From the NCBI GenBank assembly GCA_036346225.1, contig JARFIW010000966.1, positions 744,001 to 808,000 of the forward strand: DNA of 64,000 bases, written 5' to 3'. The translations under genes were made by a program, and so were the position numbers. This document shows, in pieces, positions 23,171 through 36,079 of this stretch; the stretch's first letter is position 1, and each line of letters begins with the position of its first letter. A model generated the notes under the pieces. The model had not been told where the DNA came from. It saw only the letters and a list, made by a program, of their open reading frames with translations, and did not search any database. This DNA is from Platerodrilus igneus (lineage: Eukaryota; Arthropoda; Insecta; Coleoptera; Lycidae).

Positions 23171-23203
<33 letters not shown>
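23168..23203. repeat. (TA)n microsatellite
   Basis: TA tract abutting the 3' end of Penelope-like copy B. Confidence 0.95.
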
Positions 23204-23204
<1 letters not shown>

Positions 23205-23206
<2 letters not shown>

Positions 23207-23957
23207 GGTAGTTAGGTAGTTTTATGAGTGTGTTATTTTTTTTTATTTCAGGCCTTTCTTTAATTTTTGTATGTATTATACCCCGCCTACTTACATAATG
23301 AGCCCGGTCAATTTCTTTTTTCCTTCTTTGGCTTTTAGGCTACGTAAATGTACGTAGCACGTTGAATAGGATAAACCTGTGGTATCCAAAAAACGAATTA
23401 CAGCTTTATTAAAAATTTATTTATAGCAAAGGTTAACAATTAGATACTAAATAGTAAATTAAAAGATGGTGTATGGCGGCAGAACTCGTACTACAGAAGA
23501 AAAGTGTATACTTCGTACACTAACGCAATGCTTTACTTGATAATTAGTTGGAACTTAGAATCTTCTGTGAATATAGCTGTGAAGCTTACTTAAAGTGTAC
23601 AAAAATTATAATGTTCCGTATGTGTAACAGCGTTGTATGTCCGGACAGTACTGTTAGGTTTTTTCAATTCTGCTGCATATACGTGTTGAGGACTATTTGA
23701 ACGCACTGAAAATTAGTGAAGAAGTTTGTGCTAGGTGAAGCCTTTACGACTCGTTCTGTGGCCATTCGATGAGTAAATTCTTCCACAACTTAACATTATC
23801 GGAGATTCTTGATGAAATGGTAGCCTAGATGATTTTAGAGGACTTCATTGCTGTAGTAGGCATATATTGTGTTACATGTGCGTTGGTATTGATGTAACTA
23901 TACTGAAAATACAGTTATCTGTAGACGAGATCTATTTTTGTGCGCAGGTCCCCGATA
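23205..23957. other. No recognisable feature
   Basis: Non-coding sequence with a short palindrome near 23339-23359 (GCTACGTAAATGTACGTAGC). No gene recognised. Confidence 0.4.
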
Positions 23958-24489
23958 CTCTAGAGCAGGGGTTCTCAAACATGGTACATATACCACTGGT
24001 GTTACATTTGATAGATTTTGATGGTACAATTTTTGATACATAGAAAAAGCATAACAATAAATTTTTTTGTGTGATTTTATAAGAATTTTGAATAGCATGA
24101 ATAATTCCATTTGTGTTGTGTTGTGACATTAACTTTTTCGCGTTTCCTGACACAAAATACTTGTCAGTTAACGTTATTTGTTATAAAAGTATGAAAAAGC
24201 AACATTTAGGCAGTTTACAGAAGAGGTAAAGGTTGACGCCAGTAGACGTTCTGCCAGATTTCAAATGTATTTTACAGTAAATAACGATACGACGCTGTTA
24301 GACGTCCACAATTCTAAATAGAACAGCGCTTATAACTTTATCAATGATAATTGAAACAGTGTGACATCAAAGCATTTATTTTGAAAACAAAGATTATTTA
24401 TGCTATAGAAACCTAAAACTAATTATTTGTAAATGAGTACAAATACATACAAATACGCAGCTATTGCAAACAGGTCCATATTTGGTGAG

Positions 24490-26260
24490 GATTTCAAAAT
24501 TCGCCTATTGACTGATGCCACTCTTCAAAACAGCTAGGACAGAGAAGTGGTTTTGTTACACAGCCTTTGCAGCGAAAACTTGTTTCTCTGCGTAGATTTT
24601 TTTCGTGCCCTGCCTACATCTCAAAAATAAGGATTTCTTATGCGAAGCAGCTCCAGGAATACCTGGAATTTTTTGGAGCCAATGGCCTGTTCCAACTGAC
24701 ATACTTGGCACACTGATGGATTGCGGTGGTACTGTACGCCTGCAGTGATTCCTTTTAGCTCACACTAAATCCTTTCCTTGTAAATTAAAAGAAATTTGGT
24801 TAAAGATTTAATTAGCACATCTCTAAACTGAATGAAGCGATAATTGGGAGAATCCCTTTTGTAATATTTTCGATAGAGGTAAAAGGCATTCTATGTGGTG
24901 ATATCAAGCAGATACAACTTAACTTTTTACACCACCTTATGGTTTTACGTGGTGTTACGTAAGACGAAATCATCTGATCACATCTATCAACTCCAGACAT
25001 ATGATTATAAACAGCTACCTATTCAGGCTTTATTTTTTCATTTTCAAATCTATTTTTTACTGAAATCATGAGGGATTATTCAGAGTTGTTACCATTAGAA
25101 CATCTCTCTGTCTCTCCATATAGAAACGTATACCTTTTTTTGTCGAACCCAATAATGTTCTTTGAACGAGAAACTTTAGACTACCTCTTTTATTTCATGT
25201 TAGGTTCCACTTTTATGAGTTTTATACTTTGGAAGCTTTTCAGATAGTTGTATGCTATTATAGTAGTTGTCCATATTATAGGTCGTGGCCTTTCATTAGG
25301 TAAGGTTCCATCAACCTAAGTACTAATGCTAAGGTTTTAGTGCTTTCTGAAGCGGGTGCAGATCCACTGTACATCTCCATATTTAGCAAATAGTCGTCAG
25401 ATGTAGTCAATTCAAAAAAATTTATTCGGTATAGGTTTTTTTAAATTTTTAATGTAAACTCGAAATGCAAGTCTACCACGATAATGCTGTTTTATTGGCA
25501 AGTAGGTTTCTTTATATTGTTTTGTAAACATATCTATATATGGTTGATGTTTTTTTTTTTACTTTTCGCATTTGACGGAGAACAGCAGAGAACTCGAAGT
25601 ATAGTTTCAAACCTCCTGGCTGATATGATATATGGAAATATCGGATTATAGTATAGTAAACCAGAATATAAAAAATATGGACGCATATTTGTTGTTGAAA
25701 TTTGACCTTGGAGTAGACACAACCCAAAAAAAGGCTTTCATTTCTTCGGTTGTTATAGAACATAAACTAGCAGATCTACTGTTCCTTGTTCTTGGTCTAT
25801 TTGTTCCACAGAAAGTTTGACCATATTTGTTTGAACACTCAACTATATATTCAAGTATAGAAGGCGTATATAAACATTCAAATACTTCTAATGGTGTGGC
25901 ATCAGGGCTAATACTTATTTTGAGTCTTGCACTGGTGTTGTCAAATGCAAAATCGGACACTGGTGTAGTTGTAGTTTTCAACGAATTTTCGGAATTGTAT
26001 AGCGATATATTTGAACTTTTAGGTAGTCCATCTTCATCCGACTAATTAGATTTTGAAGATATTACATTGGAATTACTGTCACCTGTTTCGGAACTACTAG
26101 ATTCGTCAGGTTCGTAATTTTTGTCAGACCCATATTCACCACCACTGTCATTGTATGGATCTTTTTCACCGTCGCTGTCGTCAGAAAAAACTTCCTCAAA
26201 AACTATACGTTACTGTCCCTGTTCCCGTCCGTAAGGGTAGTTTGAGTTGTAGTCACTCAT
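24490..26260 (-). pseudogene. piggyBac transposase, decayed near-full-length copy
   Basis: The minus-strand ATG at 26260 opens an acidic, Ser/Asp-rich N-terminus with a stop about 18 codons in. Next come LKISISPDATPLEVFECLYT and EEMKAFFWVV (the start of the DDE_Tnp_1_7 domain), then badly broken sequence. MSGVDRCDQMISSYVTPRK (about 25000-24945) follows, matching the piggyBac M-G-G-V-D-x-x-D-Q box. Near 24590-24490 is a Cys-rich end (FRCKGCVTKPLLCPSCFEEW), the zinc-binding C-terminal domain. piggyBac moves by cut-and-paste at TTAA. Exact element ends were not resolved. Nested in the hAT element. Confidence 0.8.
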
Positions 26261-26269
26261 CTGAAACCA

Positions 26270-27490
26270 ACGAAACCACATTATTTGTAAGAACACGAAA
26301 CCATTATCAGACAAAGAAATGTTGTTGATACAACAACGCTATATTACTAGAAAATAAATACTTACTTAGTCTAACAAAAAACACATTATTTTAGAGGAAA
26401 ACAGGCTAAACAAAAGTTTTGGCGCGAAGTTACAACCAATATGACACATCAGATAGACTGAATGAAATCAAATGGCACTGAAGACGCTGCTCAGCGTTCT
26501 GTTGTAATTGAGAAGGGTGCGGCTCTAGACCAATAGTAGAGAAGATTTAAATTGGTTACGCAGTTAAGGGATTGCACTGGGCAAATATTTTCCGAGCCGA
26601 ATGTGACAATTATAACCGAGTATAAATATTCTATATGCATAGTTGAACGCCGATCAACGTTCCACCAGTTTTAGAAAAAGTTATAGAAGACGCCGTATGC
26701 CGTTGTGTCACAAACTGATCGGCTTCAAAGACGCCGTAGAACGTCAATATCCTTCAACGTGTTAACATTACAAAAAGATCCGGTGCTGATTGTGAGTAAT
26801 ATATAAACCGCCAACGCCTGTCGGCTCGAAAGGTACAAACAACAACGCACAATGTTGTTGCGATCGGCGCGACGCAATGCAACTTTGCCTAAATGCTTAT
26901 AACCATTCACAGAAAAATGCGTAGATTGATTCGAGCAGTTTATATATGTCTATGTTCGCGTGTGTTAGAACTTATAAGGAATTTTAAATAAATTGGTAAA
27001 TATACAAATTTATTCTCTTTTCTACCTTAAGAAATGTAGTTGTAGCTAGTGTTGTTTATATGCGTATTTTTATAACTACTGGTAATATTATATTATTATT
27101 ATTATAAACTATTTAAAAATAAATGAATTAAAACGAGACAGAACATAAAAATTTAATTTTGTTGCACGTATTTTACATTTAGTATTATTAATTATTATAT
27201 TATTTTTAAATATCTTCAATTACTATTCAAGTTATTAATATAAATATAATTACTCTACTGTTACAAATATATTATACTTAAAAAAATATGGATAACATAT
27301 AAACTGTGTATCTCTTTTTTTTAAGGAAACCAGCATTGCCTCTTACTACCGTGGTCTAAAAATTTTTAATATTAATATAGTTCGGGAAATTAGCAAGACA
27401 AACAAAAGCGAGGAGTACGATTCAAATATTTAATTTGTTTTATATTATAAATAAAAATTATTATTATTTAAAAAAATAGATTCCATTTTC
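26270..27490. other. Non-coding spacer between divergent piggyBac and hAT genes
   Basis: AT-rich sequence separating the piggyBac start (minus) from the hAT start (plus). It is conserved in the second copy (30045-31290), which shows that the pair was duplicated as one block. A CGCCGATCAACG-type GC-richer patch lies near 26648-26780. Confidence 0.6.
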
Positions 27491-27496
27491 ACTGTA

Positions 27497-28815
27497 ATGG
27501 AGAAATGGTTAGCGCTAGGGATTGAAAAATCAAAGAGAAAACTGTCTGAAGATGATTCTACTGCAGCGAGCGCTTCTAGTTGTAATCCTGATTCTTACCA
27601 AGTATCCAAAAAACAAAATACTGAAACCGTAAGAAAATATATTGAAAATTATTTACAATACGGATTGTTTTGGAACGAGGATGAAAATAATCTCAAACCT
27701 CTGTGCGTTGTTTGCAACGTACAATTTTCGATTCACTCCATAAAACCATCTCTTCTGCAACGACATTTTCAAAACAAACATGCCAACTTGAAAGATAAAC
27801 CTGTGGAATTTTTCCAAAGAAAACGGACAGAAATGAAAAGTAATAAAGGCTCACTTCATTCTTTTACTACAATAAACAAAAAAGCTGTCGAAGTTTCATA
27901 TTTGGTCAGTTTGAGAATTGCTCAAAATTCAAAGTCACATACTATAGGAGACCTTAATATTATCTGCAGCTAAAGACATAGTGACATGTATGCTAGGACC
28001 TGCAGCAGCAACTAAGTTGAATGTTGTTTCCTTGCCAAATGACATTGTTTCGCGATGAATTAATGAAATGGCAGTTCAGTTGAAAGAAATACTGATCGAA
28101 AATATAAAGAAGAGCAAATATTTTGCTATACAATTTGATGAAAGTACAGACGTTACAAACTTTGCGCAGTTAATGGCGTTCATTCGATATGAAAAAAGCC
28201 AAACTATAGAAGAATTCTTATTTTGCGAAGCAGTTCCGCATCATACAACGGCAGATGAAATTTTCCAAAACAAATATTGAGCTTGTAATATGTAACTAAT
28301 AATAATATGGATTGGAAAAAATGTGGATTATGTGCTGAGTGCTGACGGAGCACGTGCAATAACTGGGTATCGTGGTGGTGTTTTTACAAAAATTAAAAAT
28401 GTTGCCCCAGATGCAAAATTCACGCATTGCAGCATACATCGTGAGGCACTAGTAACCAAAGCAATGCCAACAGAATTAAAAACTGTTTTAGATGAAACTG
28501 TGAAAATAGTTAATTTTATTAAATGTAGTGCTCTAAATTCACGGTTGTTTACAATTTTGTGCAATGAAATGGGCAGTAATCACAAAAAGCTCTTGTTACA
28601 CACTGAAGTGCGTTGGTTATCAAGGGGAAAAGTTTTAAAGTGACTCTCCGATTTACGAAACGTAGTTTAAATATTTCTGTCACATACTAACTTCGATCTC
28701 CGCGATTGTTTTAGTGACCAACTCTAGCTTTCACATTTTGTCTATTTAGCAGATATTTTTGAAACATTGAACATATTAAATTCTAATCTACATGGTTCCA
28801 ATCTTTCTGCTTTTA
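27497..28815 (+). pseudogene. hAT transposase (ZBED5/FAM200-like), copy 1, 3'-truncated
   Basis: From the ATG at 27497: a Lys/Ser-rich start, then a BED-type zinc finger (CVVCNVQFSIHSIKPSLLQR followed by HFQNKH), then the RNase-H-like catalytic region in several pieces. KYFAIQFDESTDVTNFAQLM carries the first catalytic Asp. SADGARAITGYRGGVFTKIK and HCSIHREALVTKAMP follow, then LHTEVRWLSRGKVLK, the hAT signature. Stops and frameshifts occur near 27970, 28056, 28279 and 28642. The copy ends near 28815 before the hATC dimerisation domain, where a mariner-like terminus (ACAGTGTGTCCCAAATTGG) begins. Confidence 0.85.
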
Positions 28816-29440
28816 CTGTACAGTGTGTCCCAAATTGGATGTATTAAATGGGTAACTTAGTTGTTATTAAAGATACAATAAAACTGTGTGCGCAGTCGTG
28901 TGCCAACTTTTTGAGATCAATTCAATGGTGAAATCACAAATGAGCGATCTTCTTTAGTTTTCGAGTTATAGCCAAAAATTGATATTTTTTACAATTCTAT
29001 TAATTCTTATAACTCGTTTGTTTGCAAAAATATCCAAAAATACTGTAGAAGTCTTTTATTCGGTTTTTTACGTAGAATACAGTGGCGTGCGCAAATATTT
29101 AATATTTATAATACTTTTGAGGTTATAATATAAACTTGCATTTTTTTAAATGGAAACCACAATTGGTTGTCGCTTTATTTAAAAGCTCTTTTGACAGCTT
29201 TTCAAAAATATATAGTTTAGTATAATTATTTTTTCAAATGGCCGATTTATTCCATGTTTTTGGTATAATAAAATAATTTATTGTATTGGTAATTTATAGT
29301 TGGCCGCGAAACAAAAGGTAAACACAAAACAAGAGTTTATTATTGTACCACACCACTCTAAACAACAAAGTTTGAAAGCTAGAAGAATACAATATCATAA
29401 CTACATATATTACAAAAATTAATATAGTTACATCTTAAAT
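28816..29440. other. Probable mariner-like non-coding insertion
   Basis: This segment separates the two duplicated blocks. It begins ACAGTGTGTCCCAAATTGG, resembling mariner-like ends seen elsewhere in the window (ACACTGTGTCCAATATAAGG at about 38799). No coding sequence was recognised in it. Confidence 0.35.
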
Positions 29441-29444
29441 TATA

Positions 29445-32400
29445 GTAAATCAGGATATGAAAATATCCACGCATATTTGCTGTTGAAATTTGACACAACC
29501 CAAAAAAGGCTTTCATTTCTTTGGTTGTTATAGAACATAAACTAGCAGACCTACTGTTCCTTGTTCTTGGTCTATTTGTTCCACAGAAAGTTTGACCATA
29601 TTTGTTTGAACACTCAACTATATATTCAAGTATAGAAGGCGTATATAAACATTCAAATACTTCTAATGGTGTGGCATCCGGGCTAGTACTTATTTTGAGT
29701 CTTGCACTGGTGTTGTCAAATGAAAAATCGGACACTGGTGTAGTTGTAGTTTTCAACGAATTTTCGGAATTGTACAGCGCAATATTTAAACTGTTAGGTA
29801 GTCCATCTTCATCCGACTAATTAGATTTTAAAGATATTACAGTGGAATTACTGTCACCTGTTTAGGAACTACTAGATTCGTCAGGTTCGTAACTTTTGTC
29901 AGACCCATATTCACCACCACTGTCATTGTATGGATCTTTTTCACCGTCGCTGTCGTCAGAAAAAACTTCCTCAAAAACTATACGTTACTGTCCCAGTTCC
30001 CGTTCATAAGGGTAGTTTGTGTTGTAGTCACTCATCTGAAACCAACGAAACCACATTATTTGTAAGAACACAAAACCATTATCCGACAAAGAAATGTTGT
30101 TGATACAACAGCGCTATATTACTAGAAAATAAATACTTACTTAGTCTAACAAAAAACACATTATTTTAGAGGAAAACAGGCTAAACAAAATTTTGGCGCG
30201 AAGTTACAACCAATATGACACATCAGATAGACTGAATGAAATCAAATGGCACTGAAGACGCTGCTCAGCGTTCTGTTGTAATTGGAAAGGGTGCGGCTCT
30301 AGACCAATAGTAGAGGGGATTTAAATTGGTTGCGCAGTTAAGGGATTGCACTGGGTAAATATTTTCCGAGCCGAATGTGACAGTTATAACCGAGTATAAA
30401 TATTCTATATGCATGGTTGAACGCCGATCAACGTTCCACCAGTTTTAGAAAAATGATCACAAAATGATCGGCTTCAAAGACGCCGTAGAACGTCAATATC
30501 CTTCAACGTCTTAACATTACAAAAAGATCCGGTGCTGATTGTGAGTGTATATAAACCGCCAACGCTTGTCGGCTCAAAAGTACAAACAACAACGCACAAT
30601 GTTGTTGCGATCGGCGCGACGCAACGCAACTTTGCCTAAATGCTTATAACCATTCACAGAAAAATGCGTAGTGCACTTTCTCCCACTCCCCAGTCTAGTT
30701 AATCCACCCGAACTAGTACATTGATTCGAGCAGTTTATATATGTCTATGTTTGCGTGTGTTAGAACTTATAAGGAATTTTAAATAAATTGGTAAATATAC
30801 AAATTTATTCTCTTTTCTACCTTAAAAAATGTAGTTGTAGCTAGTGTTGTTTATATGCGTATCTTTATAACTACTGGTAATATTATAATATTATTATTAT
30901 TATAAACTATTTAAAAATAAATGAATTAAAACAAGACACAACATAAAAATTTAATTTTGTTACACGTATTTTACATTTAGTATTATTAATTATTATATTA
31001 TTTTTAAATATCTTCAATTACTATTCAAGTTATTAATATAAATATAATTACTCTACTGTTACAAATATATTATACTTATAAAAATATGGATAACATATAA
31101 ACTGTGTATCTCTTTTTTAAGGAAACCAGCATTGCCTCTTACTACCGTGGTCTAATAATCTTTAATCTTAATTTAGTTCGGGAAATCAGCAAGACAGACA
31201 AAGGTGAGGAGTACGATTCAAATATTAAATTTGTTTTTATATCATAAATATAAATTATTATTATTTAATAAAATAGATTCCAATTTCACTGTAATGAAGA
31301 AATGGTTAGCGCTAGGGATTGAAAAATCAAACAGAAAACTGTCTGAAGATGATTCTACTGCAGCGAGCGCTTCTAGTTCTAATTCTAATTCTTACGAAGT
31401 ATCCAAAAAACGAAATACTGCAACTGTAAGAAAATATAATGAAAATTATTTACAATACGGATTCTTTTAGAACGAGTATGCAAATAATAATAAACCTCTG
31501 TGCGTTGTTTGCAACGAACAATTTTCGATTCACTCAATGAAACCATCTCTTCTGCAACGACATTTTCTAAACAAACATGCCAACTTGAAAGATAAACCGC
31601 TAGAATTTTTCCTAAGAAAACGGACAGAAATGAAAAGTAATAAACGCTCACTTCATTCTTTTACTACAGTAGACGAAAAAGTTGTCGAAGTTTCATAGTT
31701 TGAGAATTGCTCATTCCGCATAGTGTTGAAGAAACCTTAATATTACCTGCATCTAAAGACATAGTGACATGTATGCTAGGACCTGCAGCAGCAACTAAGT
31801 TGAATGTTGTTTCTTTGTCAAATGACACTGTTTCGCGACAAATTAATGAAATGGCGGTTCAGTTGAAAGAAATACTGATCGAAAATATAAAGAAGAGTAA
31901 ATATTTTGCTATACAATTCGATGAAACTTTACAAACGTTACAAACTTTGCGCAGTTAATGGCGTTCATTCGATACGAAAAAAGCCAAACTATAGAAGAAT
32001 TCTTATTTTGTGAAGCAGTTCCACATCATACAACGGCAGATAAAATTTTCAAAAAAAATTATTGAGCTTGTAACATGTAACTAATAATAATATAGATTGG
32101 AAAAAATGTGGATTATGTGCTGACGGAGCACGTGCAATAACTGGGTATCGTGGTGATGTTTTTACAAAAATTAAAAATGTTGCCCCAGATGCAAAATTCA
32201 CTCATTGCAGCATACATCGTGAAGCACTAGCAACCAAAGCAATGCCAACAGAATTAAAAACTGTTTTAGATGAAACTGTAAAAATAGTTAATTTTATAAA
32301 ATGTCGTGCTCTAAATTCACGGTTGTTTACAATTATGTGCAATGAAATGGGCAGCAATCACAAAAAGCTTTTGCTACACACTGAAGTGCGTTGGATATTA

Positions 32401-32570
32401 AGGTGAAAAGTTTTAACGCGACTCTTCGATTTACGTAACGTAGTTCAAATATTTTTGTGTCAGATCTCCGCGTTTGTTTTAGTTTCAAACTCTGCCTTTC
32501 ACGTTTAGCAGATATTTTTGGAACATTAAACAAATTGAATTCTAATCTACAAGGTTCCAATGTATCTGTT
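29445..32570. repeat. Duplicated segment, copy 2
   Basis: Same order and orientation as 25640-28815. The two copies differ by scattered substitutions, small indels and a ~49-bp insert at about 30671-30720. Confidence 0.85.
29455..30034 (-). pseudogene. piggyBac transposase, copy 2, 3'-truncated
   Basis: The minus-strand ATG at 30034 aligns with the one at 26260. The N-terminal acidic part and LKISTSPDATPLEVFECLYT to EEMKAFFGL (as TKEMKAFFGL) are retained. Coding stops about where the duplication starts, so the catalytic and Cys-rich parts are absent. This copy keeps Gly in AFFGL, where copy 1 has Trp. Confidence 0.8.
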
Positions 32571-33131
32571 TTGTACACGACAAAATAAATGCAACTGTGA
32601 AAAAATTAGAATACAGAATTAAGGACCTAAAAAGTAAGAAAATTGCTGGATTTCCAATACTAGAACAGTATCTTCAAGAAAACGAACCGAATAAACAACT
32701 GATTAAAGATATGGAGAAACATTGTATGGAATTTGTCGGTCACTTTCATACCTACTTTCTTGAAAATTTAGAAAACAAAAGTTGAATAAGAGAGCCATTT
32801 TCTATTTCGAATACTGCCTTACAAAATGTTTCAATGTTAGAAAGAGATCAACTCATTGAAATTTCATGAACAGGAACCTATTGAATGAATTCAAAAAGAA
32901 AACTTATGTAATTTTTGGATACAAAAGCGAGGTGAATACAAAGACATTGCGGAAAAAGCAGTAAAAATTTTAATGCTTTTCAGTATTTCGTATTTTCGTA
33001 CCTTTGTGAAACTGGGTTTTCATCAATGTTAATAATTACAAATAAATATAGAACACGTTTGCAACTTGAACTTGATTTAAGGTTAAAATTAATGAAAGTT
33101 AAACCTGATATATCTTAATTAGTAAGAAAAA
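31294..33131 (+). pseudogene. hAT transposase, copy 2, with C-terminal hATC domain
   Basis: The ATG at 31294 matches copy 1 (KKWLALGIEKSNRKLSEDDS). The BED finger, the FDE(S)TD region and LHTEVRW are present with more stops. Unlike copy 1 it continues. LKSKKIAGFPILEQYLQENE (32630-32690) and, after further breaks, SYLCETGFSSMLIITNKYRT and RLQLELDLRLKLMKVKPDIS match the hATC dimerisation domain. It ends near 33131, about 240 bp before the right hAT terminus. Together with the TIRs this defines the element as hAT. Confidence 0.85.
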
Positions 33132-33377
33132 AACAGGCTCATCCATCGCATTAACAAAGTTACAAATGAATTCATACAATAGTATAATTTTTCAGGTACC
33201 TTCTAATAATTTCGTGCTCGCTTACGTATTAATATAAATAAATAAAACAAGTTCAAATTATTTTATCCTCAAATTATTTTAATCAAAAAATCCTTTTGTT
33301 GATAATGGTATATAAAATTTTTATTTTTAATTTATGTGGTACGAAATTTAGAAAGTTTGAAAACTCCTGCTCTAGAG

Positions 33378-36075
33378 CATGAGCGCTGAGCGACTTTACA
33401 GGATAGCACAACTAAGAGAGTATACGCTACTAACGCATGGAGGACTTCTGACGCTACCTATTTAACTACAAATTTCTCGTTATGGTCCTTGGACGAGTTT
33501 GTAAAGGAATAGTTAATGTATTTCTTTACGCTACTGCTTATATCGGAATTATAGGTAATTTTAAGATTCTTACTATAAAGCTTATCAACTAGAAGTGTTG
33601 CTGAACAGAATTCAGTCATATTTTTTTGATTTGCCTTAACAAATATGTGTGTTTGTATACTTTTTGCTTTGTACGTATGCAAATAGATTTGTAAATATAT
33701 TACAATTCGTCTTCCGTTGCAAATGTACTGCATAAATAATTTACTCAGTTCTTTAATGAAATGGTGTTGACGCCAGTGCGTTACTTAAGCAGACATTAAA
33801 ATGTTGAAAAGAATTTATAAATTTCAATTAGCCAAATGAGCTTTTAGCACGAAAGCAACTTATAAAATGTAAAAGATTTGGTAGTTTATATTTACTAACG
33901 TTGCTATTAATTAAGATGAAAAATAAAAATGTAAAGCACCCAGTTTATTAAATACAAACAATATAAATATTGGGAGTGTACGTCTCTTCGTAATAAATTC
34001 AGGAAATAGCAGATTTACACTCGCGAAATAAACGACATATTAAAGTTATTTGTATAAACTCACCCTAGTTAAAAAAAGTCGTAACCATGGAAACACCCGA
34101 ATAACTATATAATTGTAAAATACAGCCATACAATTAATATGTTGCAGACGACGAATGACGCAGCTTATGATTTTAAATATACAAACGTGGGAATAAAATA
34201 ACGGTTCATATGGACAGAAATTGCCCTCGAAATTAAAATAGTTTAGACATTCATGTGTGAGAATAAACTTTATAGAAAAGACAATGTTATCTAACGACTA
34301 AGTTCGAATAAGTTGGAAGTTAAGATATGAATGGTAGTTATATAACGGAGTAGCTTGTAGACGGTGGACCGTAGGTTCTGTGCTGTAGGTAGCCGGCGAC
34401 GAATTGCTTTGAATTTTGTTAGATAATTAGAGCAGAAAGTTCAAGCACGTATGTATCGTAAAAGGTTGGGCGTCACACAGTGAAATTATTCGATAAACTA
34501 ACAATAATCAGACTTCACTCTTTGAGGAAAGTTGGACTTCAAATAGATGGAATGCAGTGACCTACACGTCGATTAAGAAAAAAGATGAATAATTGGCGTT
34601 CCTGTCAATCCTTAATTCTAAAAACTAAGTGGAAACTAACTGTGAGTACAGTTAGACTTCTTTTTATTTATAAATATGTATGTGTGGAATTGTAAGTAAA
34701 AGCTCTAAATGGTTCGTAACTATTTTGTAGAAAACTAAGATTTCGTTAAATAATTATCTTGTTTGGGTATGAAATAGCGACGGAACTAATTTTGCTTAAA
34801 CGTAAGTATATTATTATCGGCAAAGAAAGCTTGAACATTTTAGAAGATTAAAAAATATGTAAGTGTAAGTTTATTTGTGGGATTATTGCTAGTTAGACAG
34901 TGAAAAATTAGTATTGTAATGGACGCTGGAACGGTGAAAGAAAAATTGATATTGTGCTACGTTCAACCCAAACTGATCGTTTAACGAAATAAGTAAACTT
35001 TCCCGTTCGATTCATTTTCTACTATATGAATACCAACCAATTTACATTTAAAATGTCCTCTTTTCACTCTCGGATATCACGACATTATATCCACATTCCC
35101 CTCCCGCGTGTGTGAATATACTCTGCACCTGCCAGCGTATTACACTTTGACGTCGCTTATCGCATATTTTGGTTGCCGGAATCTAATCAAATTTTTCTTC
35201 TTGAAGCTGTGCTTCGGTCACTTTTAACTTTCCGCCCAATCGTCGGGGCCTACCGCTGTAATACGCGCTTGAACTAATACATCGTGACCAGTTCTTATTA
35301 CCAACTCGCTAATAATTAATTTGTTTTCCGTTATTGGGAATACTTGTGGTATTATTTAATTTATTTAGGTTAACGTTCTTGTTTTCATCTCTCGTCGGCA
35401 ATATTAATTGAATACGTTGAAACATTATATTTTACAATGATGTTTGGTTTGTAATCTAAATCTGATTTCACTAACTCATCGGCTCTTTTTTTGTATCTAA
35501 CAATGTTGTGATAACTCTATTATTATCTAGAATGTATATACTGTAAACTGGGTCTGTAATTATTTCTGTGTACTATTAAGTAGAATTATTTTTAATGACC
35601 AATGTCCGAAATCTTTCTTAATTATATGCGAAAAATGCTTAGCATAGAAATTTGTTTTTTTTATATGTTGTTTTTTAAATAATTTATTAATCTAAGCTCC
35701 GTCTTAATATGTATTTAATCATAAATAACTTTTTGATTTCGGGGTTTGAGCTTATTGCATGACGCCCTGCATTTATAACATATTTTTTACATTGTGTAAT
35801 TTTATGGCATTTGTTATTTCAGCGGATTTTATTGTTGCGGTGTTTATTCTGTTGAGTGACTCATGCGTTATTTTGATATTGTGTTAAATTGTAATAATTT
35901 ATTTTAAGAAAATTCAACTTTTTATTGATTTAATTATACTAACTGCCCTACTTGAAAAGTGTTTAAAGATTTTGTTCGATAGTGCTTGGAAAACTATCAA
36001 GTGGAAAAATATTCTACCCTCGGCGAAATGTTACACTTATTTAGAGGACGGTGTAAACTCAGGCAAATATTGCAA
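33378..36075. other. No gene recognised
   Basis: AT-rich. A GC-richer patch at 35090-35350 is a diverged relative of 43900-44070. No coding region with recognisable motifs. The missing first exon of the cuticular gene could lie here but I cannot identify it. Confidence 0.4.
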
Positions 36076-36079
36076 ATAA

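Larger units (their letters stand above)
25640..28815. repeat. Duplicated segment, copy 1 (piggyBac 5' part, spacer, hAT)
   Basis: This stretch is repeated at 29445-32570 in the same order and orientation, about 3.8 kb downstream, with high identity over the first part. Copy 1 has ~20 bp (near 26687-26710) missing from copy 2. Copy 2 has a ~49-bp insert absent here. Confidence 0.85.
23966..33369. mobile_element. 9.4-kb composite hAT transposon
   Basis: The left end reads CAGGGGTTCTCAAAC (23966) and the right end, inverted, reads CAGGAGTTTTCAAAC (to 33369). Both are typical hAT termini and match at 13 of 15 bases. They are flanked by an exact 8-bp target duplication, CTCTAGAG (23958-23965 and 33370-33377). 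Inside are two degenerate ZBED/FAM200-type hAT transposase copies on the plus strand and two piggyBac transposase copies on the minus strand, arranged as an internal tandem duplication. The outer ends therefore bound one insertion that was enlarged by nesting and duplication. Confidence 0.82.
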
